From Aerococcaceae bacterium DSM 111021 (GTDB lineage Bacteria > Bacillota > Bacilli > Lactobacillales > Aerococcaceae), in contig JACCEK010000001.1 of the NCBI GenBank assembly GCA_020112395.1, positions 744,001 through 808,000 of the forward strand: DNA of 64,000 nt, in the 5' to 3' direction. Positions 16,197-25,228 of the stretch are shown piece after piece (positions within the stretch are counted from its first letter, which is position 1; every line of letters starts with the position of its first letter). The notes beneath the pieces were generated by a model, which saw nothing but the letters and a program-made list of their open reading frames with translations, ran no database searches and had not been told where the DNA came from. The position numbers and the translations under genes were made by a program.

Positions 16197-18146
16197 TTAA
16201 TCAAATTTCTTTAAAACTAAAGTTGTATACGAATCAATTAAGATATTGTCGATTTCCTCTGTCTGATTATTATCATCCAAGTAAACTCGTCGGTTGTATA
16301 CTTTCTTAATATACTCTCCCTTTTTAAGTGGGACATTTAACATATTCGCTTGAGCGTTAAATGTAACGAATAATTTATATCCGTCACCTTTATAAGTTAA
16401 TTGGACTATTTGATAATCTGCTCGAGTCACTTCGATACGTTCCTTAATCTCCTCATATGTAGATAAGTGGAACAAAGGTTCCTTTTGGCGTAACTTAATC
16501 AAGTTTTTAACAAGTTCCACGCTTTCTCGGTAGTTATCTTGTCTCGCCCAATCAATTTTATTGATACTATCAGGTTTATTATAACTATCTCTTACACCAT
16601 TTTTGGTGCGTAAAAATTCTTGGCCAGCATGAATAAATGGTATTCCTTGAGATAAAAGTATGACAGTCGTAGCTAGTTCATGACGTTTAATGATTGTATT
16701 TTCTTCCATATGCGGATCAGCAGCCCTCAATTTATCATAAAGAGTGAAATTGTCATGGGCTTCTACATATTGAATTACTTGTTGCGGATCATTATACGAA
16801 CCAAAGTCTACCCCTGCCAATACATTTTGAGCAACTTGTTGTTCCATATGCCAAGCACCATTAATGAAACCTCGTGCAGTTGCTTCAAAATCATTTCCTT
16901 TTAACGCTTCTCGTAAACCATCATTAAACTGCCCGACTCTTGGCATGAATACAGCGTTGTTATGGTTTGCTACTTTATTTTTACTTAAAGGCGTATACAA
17001 ATCCCAACCTTCTCCAAACAGCAAAATACTAGGATCAATCTCATCTAACGCTTTTCGAACCGTGTTCATCGTTGTTGTATCGTGAATCCCCATTAAATCA
17101 AATCTAAATCCATCAATATGATATTCTTTAGCCCAGTATGACACGCTATCCACAATATATTTTCGCATCATATACCGCTCTGAAGCTGTATCATTTCCTA
17201 CTCCAGTTCCATTGGTAAACTGACCACTATCATTGTATCGGAAGAAATAGCCAGGTACTGTTAGATGGAAGCTGTGATCATCAACTTCATATACATGGTT
17301 GTATACGACATCCATAATCACGCGAAGTCCCGCATCATGAAATGCTTGAATCATTTGCTTCATCTCTTTAATTCGTGTAAATGGATCATATGGATTGGTT
17401 GAATACGAACCTTCCGGAGCTCCATAGTTTTGCGGATCATAGCCCCAATTATATTCTCTCGGCTTTTCAACCGTTTCATCTACAGTTTGGTAATCAAACA
17501 ATGGTAAAAACTCGACGTGGGTGACCCCTAAGTCTTTCAAATAATCTATGCCTGTTGGTGAGCCATTCGAGTTTGTTGCATTCTCTTCAATTGCACCAAG
17601 AAACTTGCCTTTATGTGTTACACCGCTATTTGAATCAACTGTAAAATCACGTAAGTGAAGCTCATAGATAACTGTTTTATTAATATCATCCATCTCAGGC
17701 ATGCGCTCTCCCCAATTGGACGGGTTCGTTCTCTCTAAATCAACAACTACCGACCTTTGCCCATTTACTGTGACAGCCTTAGCATAAGGGTCATTAGTGG
17801 TGTTGATTCTGCCGTCAAAAAACGTCAATCGATAACGATACGTTAGACCATGAAGATCACCTTGAATGGTATGCGAAAATATCTTATCTCCACTCGTTCG
17901 CTTCATCACGATATTTTCTTTTAAGACACCATAATGACCATCATAAATTAATATCTCAACTTGAGAAGCTGTAGGTGCCCATAACTTAAACTCAGTTGCT
18001 TCTATACTATATAAAGCACCTAATTTCCCTGGATAATAATTCCTTTCAACAAAAACCGAATCGTGACTTATCTGATTAATTATTTTACTTAAATATTTAT
18101 AATCATAATTCAACATTCCGTCAGACGTCTTATTATATTGTTCCAT
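16197..18146 (-). CDS. Type I pullulanase (glycogen/starch debranching enzyme), copy 1
   Basis: GH13 enzyme that hydrolyses alpha-1,6 branches. 649 residues, no signal peptide, so cytoplasmic: an N-terminal CBM48-like domain (FKLWAPTASQVEILIYD near 50), then the catalytic barrel with YNWGYDPQNY, DVVYNHV, DGFRFDLMG (Asp nucleophile), LLFGEGWD (Glu acid/base) and VEAHDNFTLYD (third Asp), then a short C-terminal beta domain. YNWGYDP is the type I pullulanase marker. ATG at 18146 follows AGGGG; a TTG one codon earlier is also possible. A pentanucleotide repeat lies in its leader. It shares function with the 702-residue paralogue at 26514-28622. Confidence 0.93.
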   Translation of the reverse strand: MEQYNKTSDGMLNYDYKYLSKIINQISHDSVFVERNYYPGKLGALYSIEATEFKLWAPTASQVEILIYDGHYGVLKENIVMKRTSGDKIFSHTIQGDLHGLTYRYRLTFFDGRINTTNDPYAKAVTVNGQRSVVVDLERTNPSNWGERMPEMDDINKTVIYELHLRDFTVDSNSGVTHKGKFLGAIEENATNSNGSPTGIDYLKDLGVTHVEFLPLFDYQTVDETVEKPREYNWGYDPQNYGAPEGSYSTNPYDPFTRIKEMKQMIQAFHDAGLRVIMDVVYNHVYEVDDHSFHLTVPGYFFRYNDSGQFTNGTGVGNDTASERYMMRKYIVDSVSYWAKEYHIDGFRFDLMGIHDTTTMNTVRKALDEIDPSILLFGEGWDLYTPLSKNKVANHNNAVFMPRVGQFNDGLREALKGNDFEATARGFINGAWHMEQQVAQNVLAGVDFGSYNDPQQVIQYVEAHDNFTLYDKLRAADPHMEENTIIKRHELATTVILLSQGIPFIHAGQEFLRTKNGVRDSYNKPDSINKIDWARQDNYRESVELVKNLIKLRQKEPLFHLSTYEEIKERIEVTRADYQIVQLTYKGDGYKLFVTFNAQANMLNVPLKKGEYIKKVYNRRVYLDDNNQTEEIDNILIDSYTTLVLKKFD

Positions 18147-18188
18147 CAAACTACCCCTATAATTTCATTCTACTTTGAATAATTGCAG

Positions 18189-18225
18189 CTAATCTAATCT
18201 AATCTAATCTAATCTAATCTAATCT
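18189..18225 (-). repeat. Pentanucleotide repeat in the pullulanase leader
   Basis: Seven complete AATCT units plus a partial CT stand head to tail (AGATT on the transcribed strand), between the predicted -10 box (18232) and the ribosome binding site (about 18153). Changes in copy number would alter the 5' leader length, not the reading frame. Confidence 0.95.
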
Positions 18226-18231
18226 ATCATC

Positions 18232-18261
18232 ATTATATGTTACTTTTTTGTATTTTGTTAG
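18232..18261 (-). promoter_or_regulatory. Probable promoter of the first pullulanase gene
   Basis: TATAAT at 18237-18232 with CTACAA-like CTAACA at 18261-18256, 18-base spacer. Transcription would start near 18225, at the edge of the AGATT repeat. Confidence 0.5.
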
Positions 18262-18330
18262 TGTATCTGGTTTTTAATATATTATCCTTCTAGTTAGTCT
18301 ATAATACACAAAATATAATGTCTGTCAAAA

Positions 18331-18376
18331 CAAAAAGCCCCTTAAAAGATACTTAAGATCTTTTAAGGGGCTTTTA
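18331..18376. terminator. Strong terminator hairpin after Ntdp
   Basis: AAAAAGCCCCTTAAAAGA and its complement form an 18-bp stem with T-runs on the minus strand; nearest gene end is Ntdp at 18453. The 75 bases between show nothing recognisable. Confidence 0.88.
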
Positions 18377-18452
18377 TACAGTGGGATATCATCGCATCTC
18401 GCTCATTAAATGGCGATTCAATAATCTCCCTTTTAAGCGAATTCACTACTAT

Positions 18453-19004
18453 TTAGTTATTATCTATATTGTTTCGATGCGTTAGCTGGCAATAACGTTC
18501 ATACCAAATATCAATAAATTCTTGAGAAAAAGGTCCGCGACCTTCATCAATCCATCTCACTAATTCTTGTATCTGATATTTAATAATACGATCTATCTCA
18601 TCTGAATAATGATACCGACGTCCATGAATTTCATATTCATCTAAATCTAATAAACGTTTTTCCCCATCTGGAAAAACTTTTATATCTAAGTCATAATCAA
18701 TGTATTTCAAGGCTTCATTATCCATCACATATGGAGACGCTAAGTTACAATAGTATGTAACGCCTCTTTTACGTAACATTGCGATTATATTAAACCAAAA
18801 ATGCTTATGATAATAGACGAGCGCAACTTCGCGTGTAACCCATCTACGTCCATCTGATTCTACAACCAATGTATGATCATTACAACCGATAATCGATTGT
18901 TCACTTGTTTTTAAGACCATATTATCACGCCATGTCCGATGCAACGATCCATCGTGTTTATAACTTTTAATAGTGATGAATTCACCTTCTTTCGGTTGTT
19001 TCAT
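18453..19004 (-). CDS. Nucleoside tri-/diphosphate phosphatase Ntdp (DUF402, YgaC-like)
   Basis: Divalent-metal-dependent phosphatase of the DUF402 family; the staphylococcal Ntdp hydrolyses nucleoside tri- and diphosphates. The protein, 183 residues, matches the family from end to end: [50 protein letters not shown], the acidic metal-ligand block [15 protein letters not shown] and the C-terminal [15 protein letters not shown]. The start could be GTG 19007 or the next codon ATG 19004; the ATG is chosen. It is transcribed alone, and a TATAAT near 19077 suggests its own promoter. Confidence 0.9.
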   Translation of the reverse strand: MKQPKEGEFITIKSYKHDGSLHRTWRDNMVLKTSEQSIIGCNDHTLVVESDGRRWVTREVALVYYHKHFWFNIIAMLRKRGVTYYCNLASPYVMDNEALKYIDYDLDIKVFPDGEKRLLDLDEYEIHGRRYHYSDEIDRIIKYQIQELVRWIDEGRGPFSQEFIDIWYERYCQLTHRNNIDNN

Positions 19005-19240
19005 CACTTAACCCACTTTCTATATAATAAAATCCGTTCCAGTCAATCGACTGTTTGGTTATTCTCGATAATTATAACACAATACTTACACTTGTGTTAC
19101 AAAATGATTTGACAATTGTAGATTTACTATTTTTATCTAGTAACTGAAGATAATAAGTCTTTAAAAGTCACTATAATCGAGCTTTAAATTTTATTACAAC
19201 CGATTGTATTAGTTTTTCTCAAATTTCATTTATAAAATAA

Positions 19241-19281
19241 AAATCCTTACTGTATATGATTGCGCATATACAGTAAGGATT
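19241..19281 (-). terminator. Terminator of the recX-mutY-ABC operon
   Basis: AATCCTTACTGTATATG and its complement form a 17-bp stem twelve bases after the stop of the last ABC gene. The minus-strand side ends in TTTTTATTTTAT. Confidence 0.88.
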
Positions 19282-19292
19282 ACTATATTATT

Positions 19293-21050
19293 TTATTGTT
19301 CTACATTTCTAGATGATTGCATTGTGTAATACAAACCACGTGCTTGCATTAAACTATCATGGTTTCCTTGTTCTACAATTGAACCATCTTTCATAACTAA
19401 AATCATATCCGCATTCATTATCGTTGATAAACGGTGGGCGATAATAAAACTAGTACGACCTCTCATTAAGCGGTCAAATGCTTCTTGAATAAGAATTTCG
19501 GTTCTTGTATCAATTGAAGATGTGGCTTCATCTAGTATAAGCATTGTTGGTATCGATACAAAGATACGAGCGATAGCAATCAGCTGTTGTTGACCTGTTG
19601 AAAGACCAGAACCACCATTGCTTAAGACTGTGTCATACCCCTCAGGTAATAATTCAATAAAACGATGAGCATGAGCGGCTTTAGCTGCTTTAATAATCTC
19701 CTCGCGTGAAGCATCAGGATGACCATAGGCGATATTTTCGTGAATCGTTCCACCCTTTAGCCAGGTCTCTTGAAGTACCATTCCGAATTGTTTTCTAACA
19801 GATTCACGGGTAAAGTCGGTGATTGGCTGATTATCAATCAAGATTTGTCCTTGATCTAAATCATAAAAACGCATCAATAAGTTAATTAATGTTGATTTAC
19901 CGGCTCCGGTTGGTCCTACAATTGCGACCGTATCCCCTGCTTTTACTGATAAAGTTAAATCAGTAATTAACTCTTTATCTTGAGTATAACTAAATGATGC
20001 TAGGTTAAAGTTAACTTTTCCGTCTACATTCGCTGCATCTATCATTTGATGCCCTGTTTCAACTTCTTCTGGTTGATCAATAATCGTATATAATCGATCA
20101 GCACAGGCTAGAGCACTTTGAATTTCTGCCAACACATTCGAGATATCGTTGAATGGTTTAGTATATTGGTTCGCATAGTTTAAGAATGTTGTTAATTCAC
20201 CAACAGAAAATGTACCGTTCACAATTCGAACCGCACCCAGGAACGTTAAGGCTGCGTATATAAGTGCATTAATAAAGCGTGTCCCTGGATTAATCGTTGA
20301 TGAGTAGAAGATGGCCCATTTTGATTTTTCACTATAATCAGAATTAATTTGATTAAACGTTTTAATCGCCTCTTCTTGTGAATTAAACAATCTTACAATA
20401 TCTGCTTGTTGAATATTCTCTTCAACAAAATCCGCTTGTTGTCCACGTGCTGCAGTTTGTTCACGGAATAATGAGTAACTACGTTTAGCAATAAATCGCG
20501 AGATATAAAGTGAAATCGGCGTTAGGACAACTACAAGTATCATCATTGTTAAATCAAGTTGTGCCATGGTGATAATTGTAATGAAAATTGTTAGAATCCC
20601 AATAAAGAATTGATTGAATATCATAATCAATCCATCCCCTAATTGTTCAGTATCTGTCGTAATTCGACTCACTAAGTCACCAGTACTACGCTGATCAATA
20701 AAGTTTAAAGATAAAGAATGGACTTTCTCAAGTACTCTATTTCGAAGTGATTCTATGACTTCATAAGTAATCTTATTGAATAAAATTGGGTTAGTCCACT
20801 GGACTATAGCGTTCAAACCAATTACAATTGCCATATTCATTAGTGTAGGTGCTAAAACATCAAAGTTTACTTGTCCTTCACCTATAGTCTGGTTAATCGC
20901 CTGACCAATAAGGATTGGAAGATAAACAGTAAGTCCAACTTGGACTACGGTCGAAATTAAGGAAAGTAATACTAATAGTTTATGGCCCGATAAATCAGAG
21001 AATAAGCGCATTAAAATACTTGAGCTACTTCTATTTTTTTGCTTCATCAT
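19293..21050 (-). CDS. Heterodimeric multidrug ABC exporter, subunit with canonical Walker B
   Basis: Half-transporter of 585 residues: six N-terminal membrane helices (about 20-310) and a nucleotide-binding domain with Walker A GPTGAGKSTL near 375, signature LSTGQQQLIAIAR and Walker B LILDEATSSID. Its signature is altered (STGQQ instead of SGGQR), while the catalytic Glu is present. The partner subunit has the opposite pattern, which defines a BmrCD/EfrCD/LmrCD/TM287-288-type asymmetric exporter. The two genes overlap by 20 bases and are translationally coupled. Substrates (drugs, lipids or peptides) cannot be told. GAGG precedes the tandem ATGs. Confidence 0.92.
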   Translation of the reverse strand: MMKQKNRSSSSILMRLFSDLSGHKLLVLLSLISTVVQVGLTVYLPILIGQAINQTIGEGQVNFDVLAPTLMNMAIVIGLNAIVQWTNPILFNKITYEVIESLRNRVLEKVHSLSLNFIDQRSTGDLVSRITTDTEQLGDGLIMIFNQFFIGILTIFITIITMAQLDLTMMILVVVLTPISLYISRFIAKRSYSLFREQTAARGQQADFVEENIQQADIVRLFNSQEEAIKTFNQINSDYSEKSKWAIFYSSTINPGTRFINALIYAALTFLGAVRIVNGTFSVGELTTFLNYANQYTKPFNDISNVLAEIQSALACADRLYTIIDQPEEVETGHQMIDAANVDGKVNFNLASFSYTQDKELITDLTLSVKAGDTVAIVGPTGAGKSTLINLLMRFYDLDQGQILIDNQPITDFTRESVRKQFGMVLQETWLKGGTIHENIAYGHPDASREEIIKAAKAAHAHRFIELLPEGYDTVLSNGGSGLSTGQQQLIAIARIFVSIPTMLILDEATSSIDTRTEILIQEAFDRLMRGRTSFIIAHRLSTIMNADMILVMKDGSIVEQGNHDSLMQARGLYYTMQSSRNVEQ

Positions 21051-22776
21051 TCGCTACCTCCTCAACGTTTTGTGATGCATAAATCTCTTGATAAACGGGA
21101 TTTGTAGCTAATAATGTATCATGATTTGCATACCCAATTTGTCTTCCTTCTTCTAACACCACAATATTGTCCGCTTGTTGTAAACTATGTGTTCGTTGTG
21201 AAATCATCAGTATTGTTCGGTCGTTATACTTTTCTTTCAATGTTTTCTGAAAGTTTGCTTCCGTAACATAGTCTAAAGCACTCGTTGAATCATCAAAGAT
21301 TAACAATGACGACGGCTTAATTAGTGCACGAGCAATTGTTAATCGTTGTCTTTGACCCCCTGAGAAATTACGGCCGAATGTCGCTACTTCCTTATCTAGT
21401 CCTTCTGGATAGGTACTAACAAAATCTAATGCTTGGGCATCTTCTAAAGCTTGCCACATCATCTCTTCTGTTGCTTCTGGATTACCCATTAATAGGTTAG
21501 AGCGAATTGTTCCCTTGAACATGGCAACATTACTTGGTACAACACTAATATCCTCTCTCAAATCACGTCTTGATTTTGTATCAAAATAATCTGTTTGAAA
21601 GAATAAGTTACCTTCTTCAGCATCATATGTTTTAGTTATTAATTGAAGTAACGTAGATTTTCCTGATCCAGTACTTCCGATAATACCTACAAAGTCTCCT
21701 TGCTTAACCGAAAAATCAATATTTGATAAAGACGGTTTTGTTGCGTCCGGATAAGTAAAAGTCACATCTTGGAAACTTAAAACTGTATTTTCTGGTTCAG
21801 TTTGCTCGTTGCTATTAGCAAAAACTTCCGATTCTAACGGTTGTTCGAAAACTGTAACTACCCTCTTAGCGCTCGAATAAGCACGGTTTAATTGGGTAAT
21901 AATGAATGCTATCTTAACTAATTCGACTAATATAGCTAATAAATAATTCACTAAAGCTACTAATTGTCCTTGAGTTAAAGAGCCAGAATTAATATAGTTC
22001 CCACCTTGCCAAAGTACAATGATTAAGGCTACATTCACAACGACATAAGTTAACGGATTAGTGAATGCATTAATAAATCCAACTCGAATTTGATCTTTTG
22101 TTACATTACTATTTTGGTTCTTGAATTCATTAACTTCTCTAGCCTTCTGTTGAAAGGCACGTATAACACGCATTCCACGCATCTGCTCTTGTGTAAGAGT
22201 TACAAGTAAATCAAATTGTTCACGGATTTGTGTATACAATGGATTGGCTAAATAGATAATTGCTCCAACAACTACAAATAATACTGCAATCATCAAAACA
22301 AATATCATCGTCATTCGCCCATCAATCTGACTCGCCATGATTAACGATCCAAACACAATAAATGGTGAACGTAAGAATAGTCGGAAGAATGTATTTAATC
22401 CACTTTGGATTTGGAACGTATCACTCGTTAATCGTGTGACAATACTTCCAGGTGAGAGTCTTCCATAAACTTCTTTTGGTAATTGTAGGACAAACTTGAA
22501 TAAATCTGCCGTTAAATTCTCAGCAAAACCAACAGCTGCTTTAGCTGATAGATACTGTGCTGTGATTGAAAATACAAGACCTGCTGCGGCAATACCAAAC
22601 ATCATTAAGATATATTTGATAATGTTCGAAACATCTCCTGTAGGTATTGCCACATCAATAATTAAAGCTACTATCATAGGTACTAATAATTCCAAAACCG
22701 CTTCGGCTAATTTCATCAAAGGTCCGAATATGCTGCTAAGTCGATAACCTTCAAAATATTTAAGTAATCTGCTCAT
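21031..22776 (-). CDS. Heterodimeric multidrug ABC exporter, subunit with degenerate Walker B
   Basis: Half-transporter of 581 residues with six membrane helices, Walker A GSTGSGKSTLL near 370, a normal signature FSGGQRQRLTIAR and Walker B LLIFDDSTSALD. The catalytic Glu after Walker B is Asp here, so one of the two ATP sites of the heterodimer (this Walker A/B with the partner's STGQQ signature) is expected to be non-hydrolytic, as known for BmrCD, EfrCD and TM287/288. It follows mutY by 20 bases and overlaps the second subunit gene. Confidence 0.92.
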   Translation of the reverse strand: MSRLLKYFEGYRLSSIFGPLMKLAEAVLELLVPMIVALIIDVAIPTGDVSNIIKYILMMFGIAAAGLVFSITAQYLSAKAAVGFAENLTADLFKFVLQLPKEVYGRLSPGSIVTRLTSDTFQIQSGLNTFFRLFLRSPFIVFGSLIMASQIDGRMTMIFVLMIAVLFVVVGAIIYLANPLYTQIREQFDLLVTLTQEQMRGMRVIRAFQQKAREVNEFKNQNSNVTKDQIRVGFINAFTNPLTYVVVNVALIIVLWQGGNYINSGSLTQGQLVALVNYLLAILVELVKIAFIITQLNRAYSSAKRVVTVFEQPLESEVFANSNEQTEPENTVLSFQDVTFTYPDATKPSLSNIDFSVKQGDFVGIIGSTGSGKSTLLQLITKTYDAEEGNLFFQTDYFDTKSRRDLREDISVVPSNVAMFKGTIRSNLLMGNPEATEEMMWQALEDAQALDFVSTYPEGLDKEVATFGRNFSGGQRQRLTIARALIKPSSLLIFDDSTSALDYVTEANFQKTLKEKYNDRTILMISQRTHSLQQADNIVVLEEGRQIGYANHDTLLATNPVYQEIYASQNVEEVANDEAKK

Positions 22777-22796
22777 ATTTACCTCTACTTTTTTAT

Positions 22797-23981
22797 TTAT
22801 TCTCTATCTGAAACGATACTATTAAATAATTTTTGTTGTAATGTTGATACGGGAAGGGTTTCGAGTCCCTCAATGCTTACCCATCTGAAATCTTCATCAG
22901 AAAGGTCGATAGTCTGATTTAACAAGAATGGCATGACTTGTACATGCCAGATGCGGTGCGAAAACACATGCTTTACTTGGGAAAAAGTTGGAAGAAGCTC
23001 ATATCCTTCTTTTACATTCATGACTAAAGATTGATCCAACTTCAGGTCATTTGTATCAATATTTCCATCTATGTGATTGACAAGGGGTTCCAACAATTCC
23101 TCACTCGTCGCTCCTTCCATAACGACATTCACTTCAACCATCGGGAAATGCCATAAGCCTGTGAGCAGTTCTTTTTCATTATGCTTTCGCATTAACCACT
23201 CGCCCTGATTATTTCTGATTGCATAGGCAATACGATGATGCTCTGTTGCTTTTGTTTTCTTTTTCTTAACCGGATATAGATGACTTGTCCCATTCTGATA
23301 AGATTGATCAAATTCTTTGATTGGACTGTCTACGGGTTGATAATTCGTGGGTGTCATAATTGTTGCTCCAATATCCATTAACGCTTGATTAAAGTCACCG
23401 GGTCTTTCTGGATCAATTAATTGATATAGTATGCCAGTAAATTCTTGCTTTGTTTTGTTTTGCATAATATCTCGATCAATTTCAAATAACCGAGCAACAA
23501 TCCTCATTAGGTTACCATCTAAGGCTGGCTCTGGTAGATTGAACGCAATACTACCTATCGCTCCCCCTGTATATGGACCAATGCCTTTTAGTGAGAGTAA
23601 ACCTTCCAAAGTATTAGGCATCTCTCCATTAAAGTCTGCCATCACCTGTTGAGCAGCAAATTGCATATTGCGAACCCGAGAGTAATAACCTAACCCCTGC
23701 CATAGCCCCATCAAGTCTGATTCTTCAACTTCGGCTAAATCTTTAATCGTCGGAAGCTCCTTAATAAAACGTTCATAATACGGTATAACAGTATTTACTT
23801 GTGTTTGTTGCAGCATAATTTCACTTACCCAAATATAATACGGGTTATTCGTTTGTCGCCAAGGTAAGTCTCTTTTATTGGCATCATACCAATCTAATAA
23901 TTGCTTTCTGAATGCTTGTATTTTTTCATTATCCCAATCAATAGGATATGTTTCAATTAACGTTTGTCTTTTATTTGTCAT
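22797..23981 (-). CDS. mutY: A/G-specific adenine glycosylase MutY lacking the Fe-S cluster
   Basis: Removes adenine mispaired with 8-oxoguanine. 394 residues: HhH-GPD glycosylase domain with catalytic Glu54 (SEIMLQQTQV) and Asp155 (ALDGN) plus the LKGIGPYTGGAIGS hairpin (131-144), then the NUDIX-like C-terminal domain with the VFSHRIWHVQV recognition motif. The four cysteines that hold [4Fe-4S] in ordinary MutY (C-x6-C-x2-C-x5-C) are all replaced, by Met209, Pro216, Ser219 and Asp225, while spacing and flanking residues (ATI.TP.N, EF) are retained. It starts 12 bases after recX and is followed by the ABC genes. Confidence 0.94.
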   Translation of the reverse strand: MTNKRQTLIETYPIDWDNEKIQAFRKQLLDWYDANKRDLPWRQTNNPYYIWVSEIMLQQTQVNTVIPYYERFIKELPTIKDLAEVEESDLMGLWQGLGYYSRVRNMQFAAQQVMADFNGEMPNTLEGLLSLKGIGPYTGGAIGSIAFNLPEPALDGNLMRIVARLFEIDRDIMQNKTKQEFTGILYQLIDPERPGDFNQALMDIGATIMTPTNYQPVDSPIKEFDQSYQNGTSHLYPVKKKKTKATEHHRIAYAIRNNQGEWLMRKHNEKELLTGLWHFPMVEVNVVMEGATSEELLEPLVNHIDGNIDTNDLKLDQSLVMNVKEGYELLPTFSQVKHVFSHRIWHVQVMPFLLNQTIDLSDEDFRWVSIEGLETLPVSTLQQKLFNSIVSDRE

Positions 23982-23993
23982 TTAATCCACTTT

Positions 23994-24824
23994 CTACTTC
24001 TCTAGTTCTTGTTCGTTATCCTCAAGCCAGATCTTTATAAATTCATAGTCATACCCTTTACCAAGAAGGCCTTGTGTTATTTTTTGTTTCAAATCATAAC
24101 CACTAAAACGGCGTTGATGTTTTCTTAGATACTTTTCAGCTTCTTTTTCAAGCATCTCAACTTGATTATCTACAGCTTCCTCAAATGTTAACTCACTCAT
24201 ATGTTGATTCACTATATCTTTATCGAATCCTTTACTGATTAGATGTGTATATAATTTATTTCGCATCATCTTTGGTGGGAGTGACTTTTTAGTGCGAATA
24301 AACTTTTCGGCTAATTTCTGTATATTCTCACTTTGCTCATCAACAGGATATTCATCTAATGCTTCTAGAATATCCATTTCGTTAATCCCTTTTTTTACTT
24401 TCAATTCATTCTGAATGACCGTTGGCCCCTTTGATTTTAATGTATAGTTCGTTCTTACATAACTCTTAGCATATTCCAGATCATTCAAATAACCTTGTCG
24501 AATTAATCGTTCAAGAGTTTCTTCAATTACTTCTTCTGATGGATCATAATTTTCTTTTTTATCCTTTTGCTTGTTTAAATAGTCACGCATCTCTTTAATT
24601 GAGCGCATTCCATAAGACAAATAGTTAATTGCAGCAGAGTATAATTTGTGATCATTTTCTGCTGATTTAACTTTATCTAATAAGTCTTGGTCAACAACTT
24701 GATCTTTATGAAGCGCATATTTTATTAGAATTTCTTGATCAACACCGATAAAGAATTCTTCATCAATAAAGAGTGAATAGCGGTTAGATTGTTTCTGTTG
24801 TTGTGAGATTTTGGTTATTTTCAT
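23994..24824 (-). CDS. recX: Regulatory protein RecX
   Basis: Binds RecA filaments and limits recombinase activity. 276 residues in three-helix repeats typical of RecX: AINYLSYGMRSIKEMRDYL (about 85-105), LIRQGYLNDLEYAKSYVR (about 125-142), SKGFDKDIVNQHM and the C-terminal GYDLKQKITQGLLGKGYDYEFI. An N-terminal S1-like extension (KITKISQQQKQSNRYSLFIDEEFFIG) is the form seen in Lactobacillales and Bacillus. AGGATG precedes the ATG. It is followed by mutY after 12 bases, so DNA repair genes are clustered here. Confidence 0.93.
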   Translation of the reverse strand: MKITKISQQQKQSNRYSLFIDEEFFIGVDQEILIKYALHKDQVVDQDLLDKVKSAENDHKLYSAAINYLSYGMRSIKEMRDYLNKQKDKKENYDPSEEVIEETLERLIRQGYLNDLEYAKSYVRTNYTLKSKGPTVIQNELKVKKGINEMDILEALDEYPVDEQSENIQKLAEKFIRTKKSLPPKMMRNKLYTHLISKGFDKDIVNQHMSELTFEEAVDNQVEMLEKEAEKYLRKHQRRFSGYDLKQKITQGLLGKGYDYEFIKIWLEDNEQELEK

Positions 24825-24834
24825 TTATATCATC

Positions 24835-25113
24835 CTACTGTCTCTTGTTTGATATTGTATATTGATATTCATACATAAATGGATTTGTTTCAATGAATTT
24901 ATAAATAAATTCAAGCTGGTTTCTTACAGAATATTTATGCTGTTCCATCTCCAATGAATACATGTGGAGTACCCTTTGAAAGTTAGCACATTCTGTATCA
25001 TATTTAAAATATAACTGATATAATGACTTTTTGTTATCATCGATAGATATATAAATTGTTTGCTTATCTTTACGCTCAAAGGCAAAAACAAGATAAATAT
25101 ATACGAATGGCAT
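24835..25113 (-). CDS. Small protein of unknown function upstream of recX
   Basis: 92 residues, not recognised. An excellent Shine-Dalgarno (GGAAGGAG) eight bases before the ATG and a 10-base gap to recX support a real gene at the head of the recX-mutY-ABC operon. The protein starts with a hydrophobic beta-like stretch (MPFVYIYLVFAFER), then TIYISIDDNKKSLYQLYF, then a helical part rich in aromatic and charged residues. No signal peptide, no metal motif, no known domain visible. A regulatory or RecX-associated role would be speculation. Confidence 0.65.
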   Translation of the reverse strand: MPFVYIYLVFAFERKDKQTIYISIDDNKKSLYQLYFKYDTECANFQRVLHMYSLEMEQHKYSVRNQLEFIYKFIETNPFMYEYQYTISNKRQ

Positions 25114-25156
25114 GTGGTCACTCCTTCCTAAAATTTAATCTAAATTGAATAGTGAT

Positions 25157-25162
25157 TATACT
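25157..25162 (+). promoter_or_regulatory. Possible -10 box of the threonine/serine exporter genes
   Basis: TATACT lies 67 bases before the ATG; a weak TTTAAT sits 17 bases upstream at 25134-25139. The 115-base divergent region must also hold the promoter of the minus-strand operon, which I could not place. Confidence 0.3.
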
Positions 25163-25228
25163 CTTTCTATGTTACCATATTTTCGATGTCTCTTAACGAA
25201 TTATTTACCAAAGGTGGGTGATATCTTT

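Noticed and set aside
19293-22776. ABC pair as a bacteriocin or lantibiotic exporter
   Set aside because: No C39 peptidase domain, no precursor peptide or modification enzyme nearby; motifs suit the drug/lipid exporter group.
24924-25121. 65-codon frame overlapping the orphan gene upstream of recX
   Set aside because: The alternative frame at 24835-25113 has the well-spaced GGAAGGAG and is longer; this one is its shadow.
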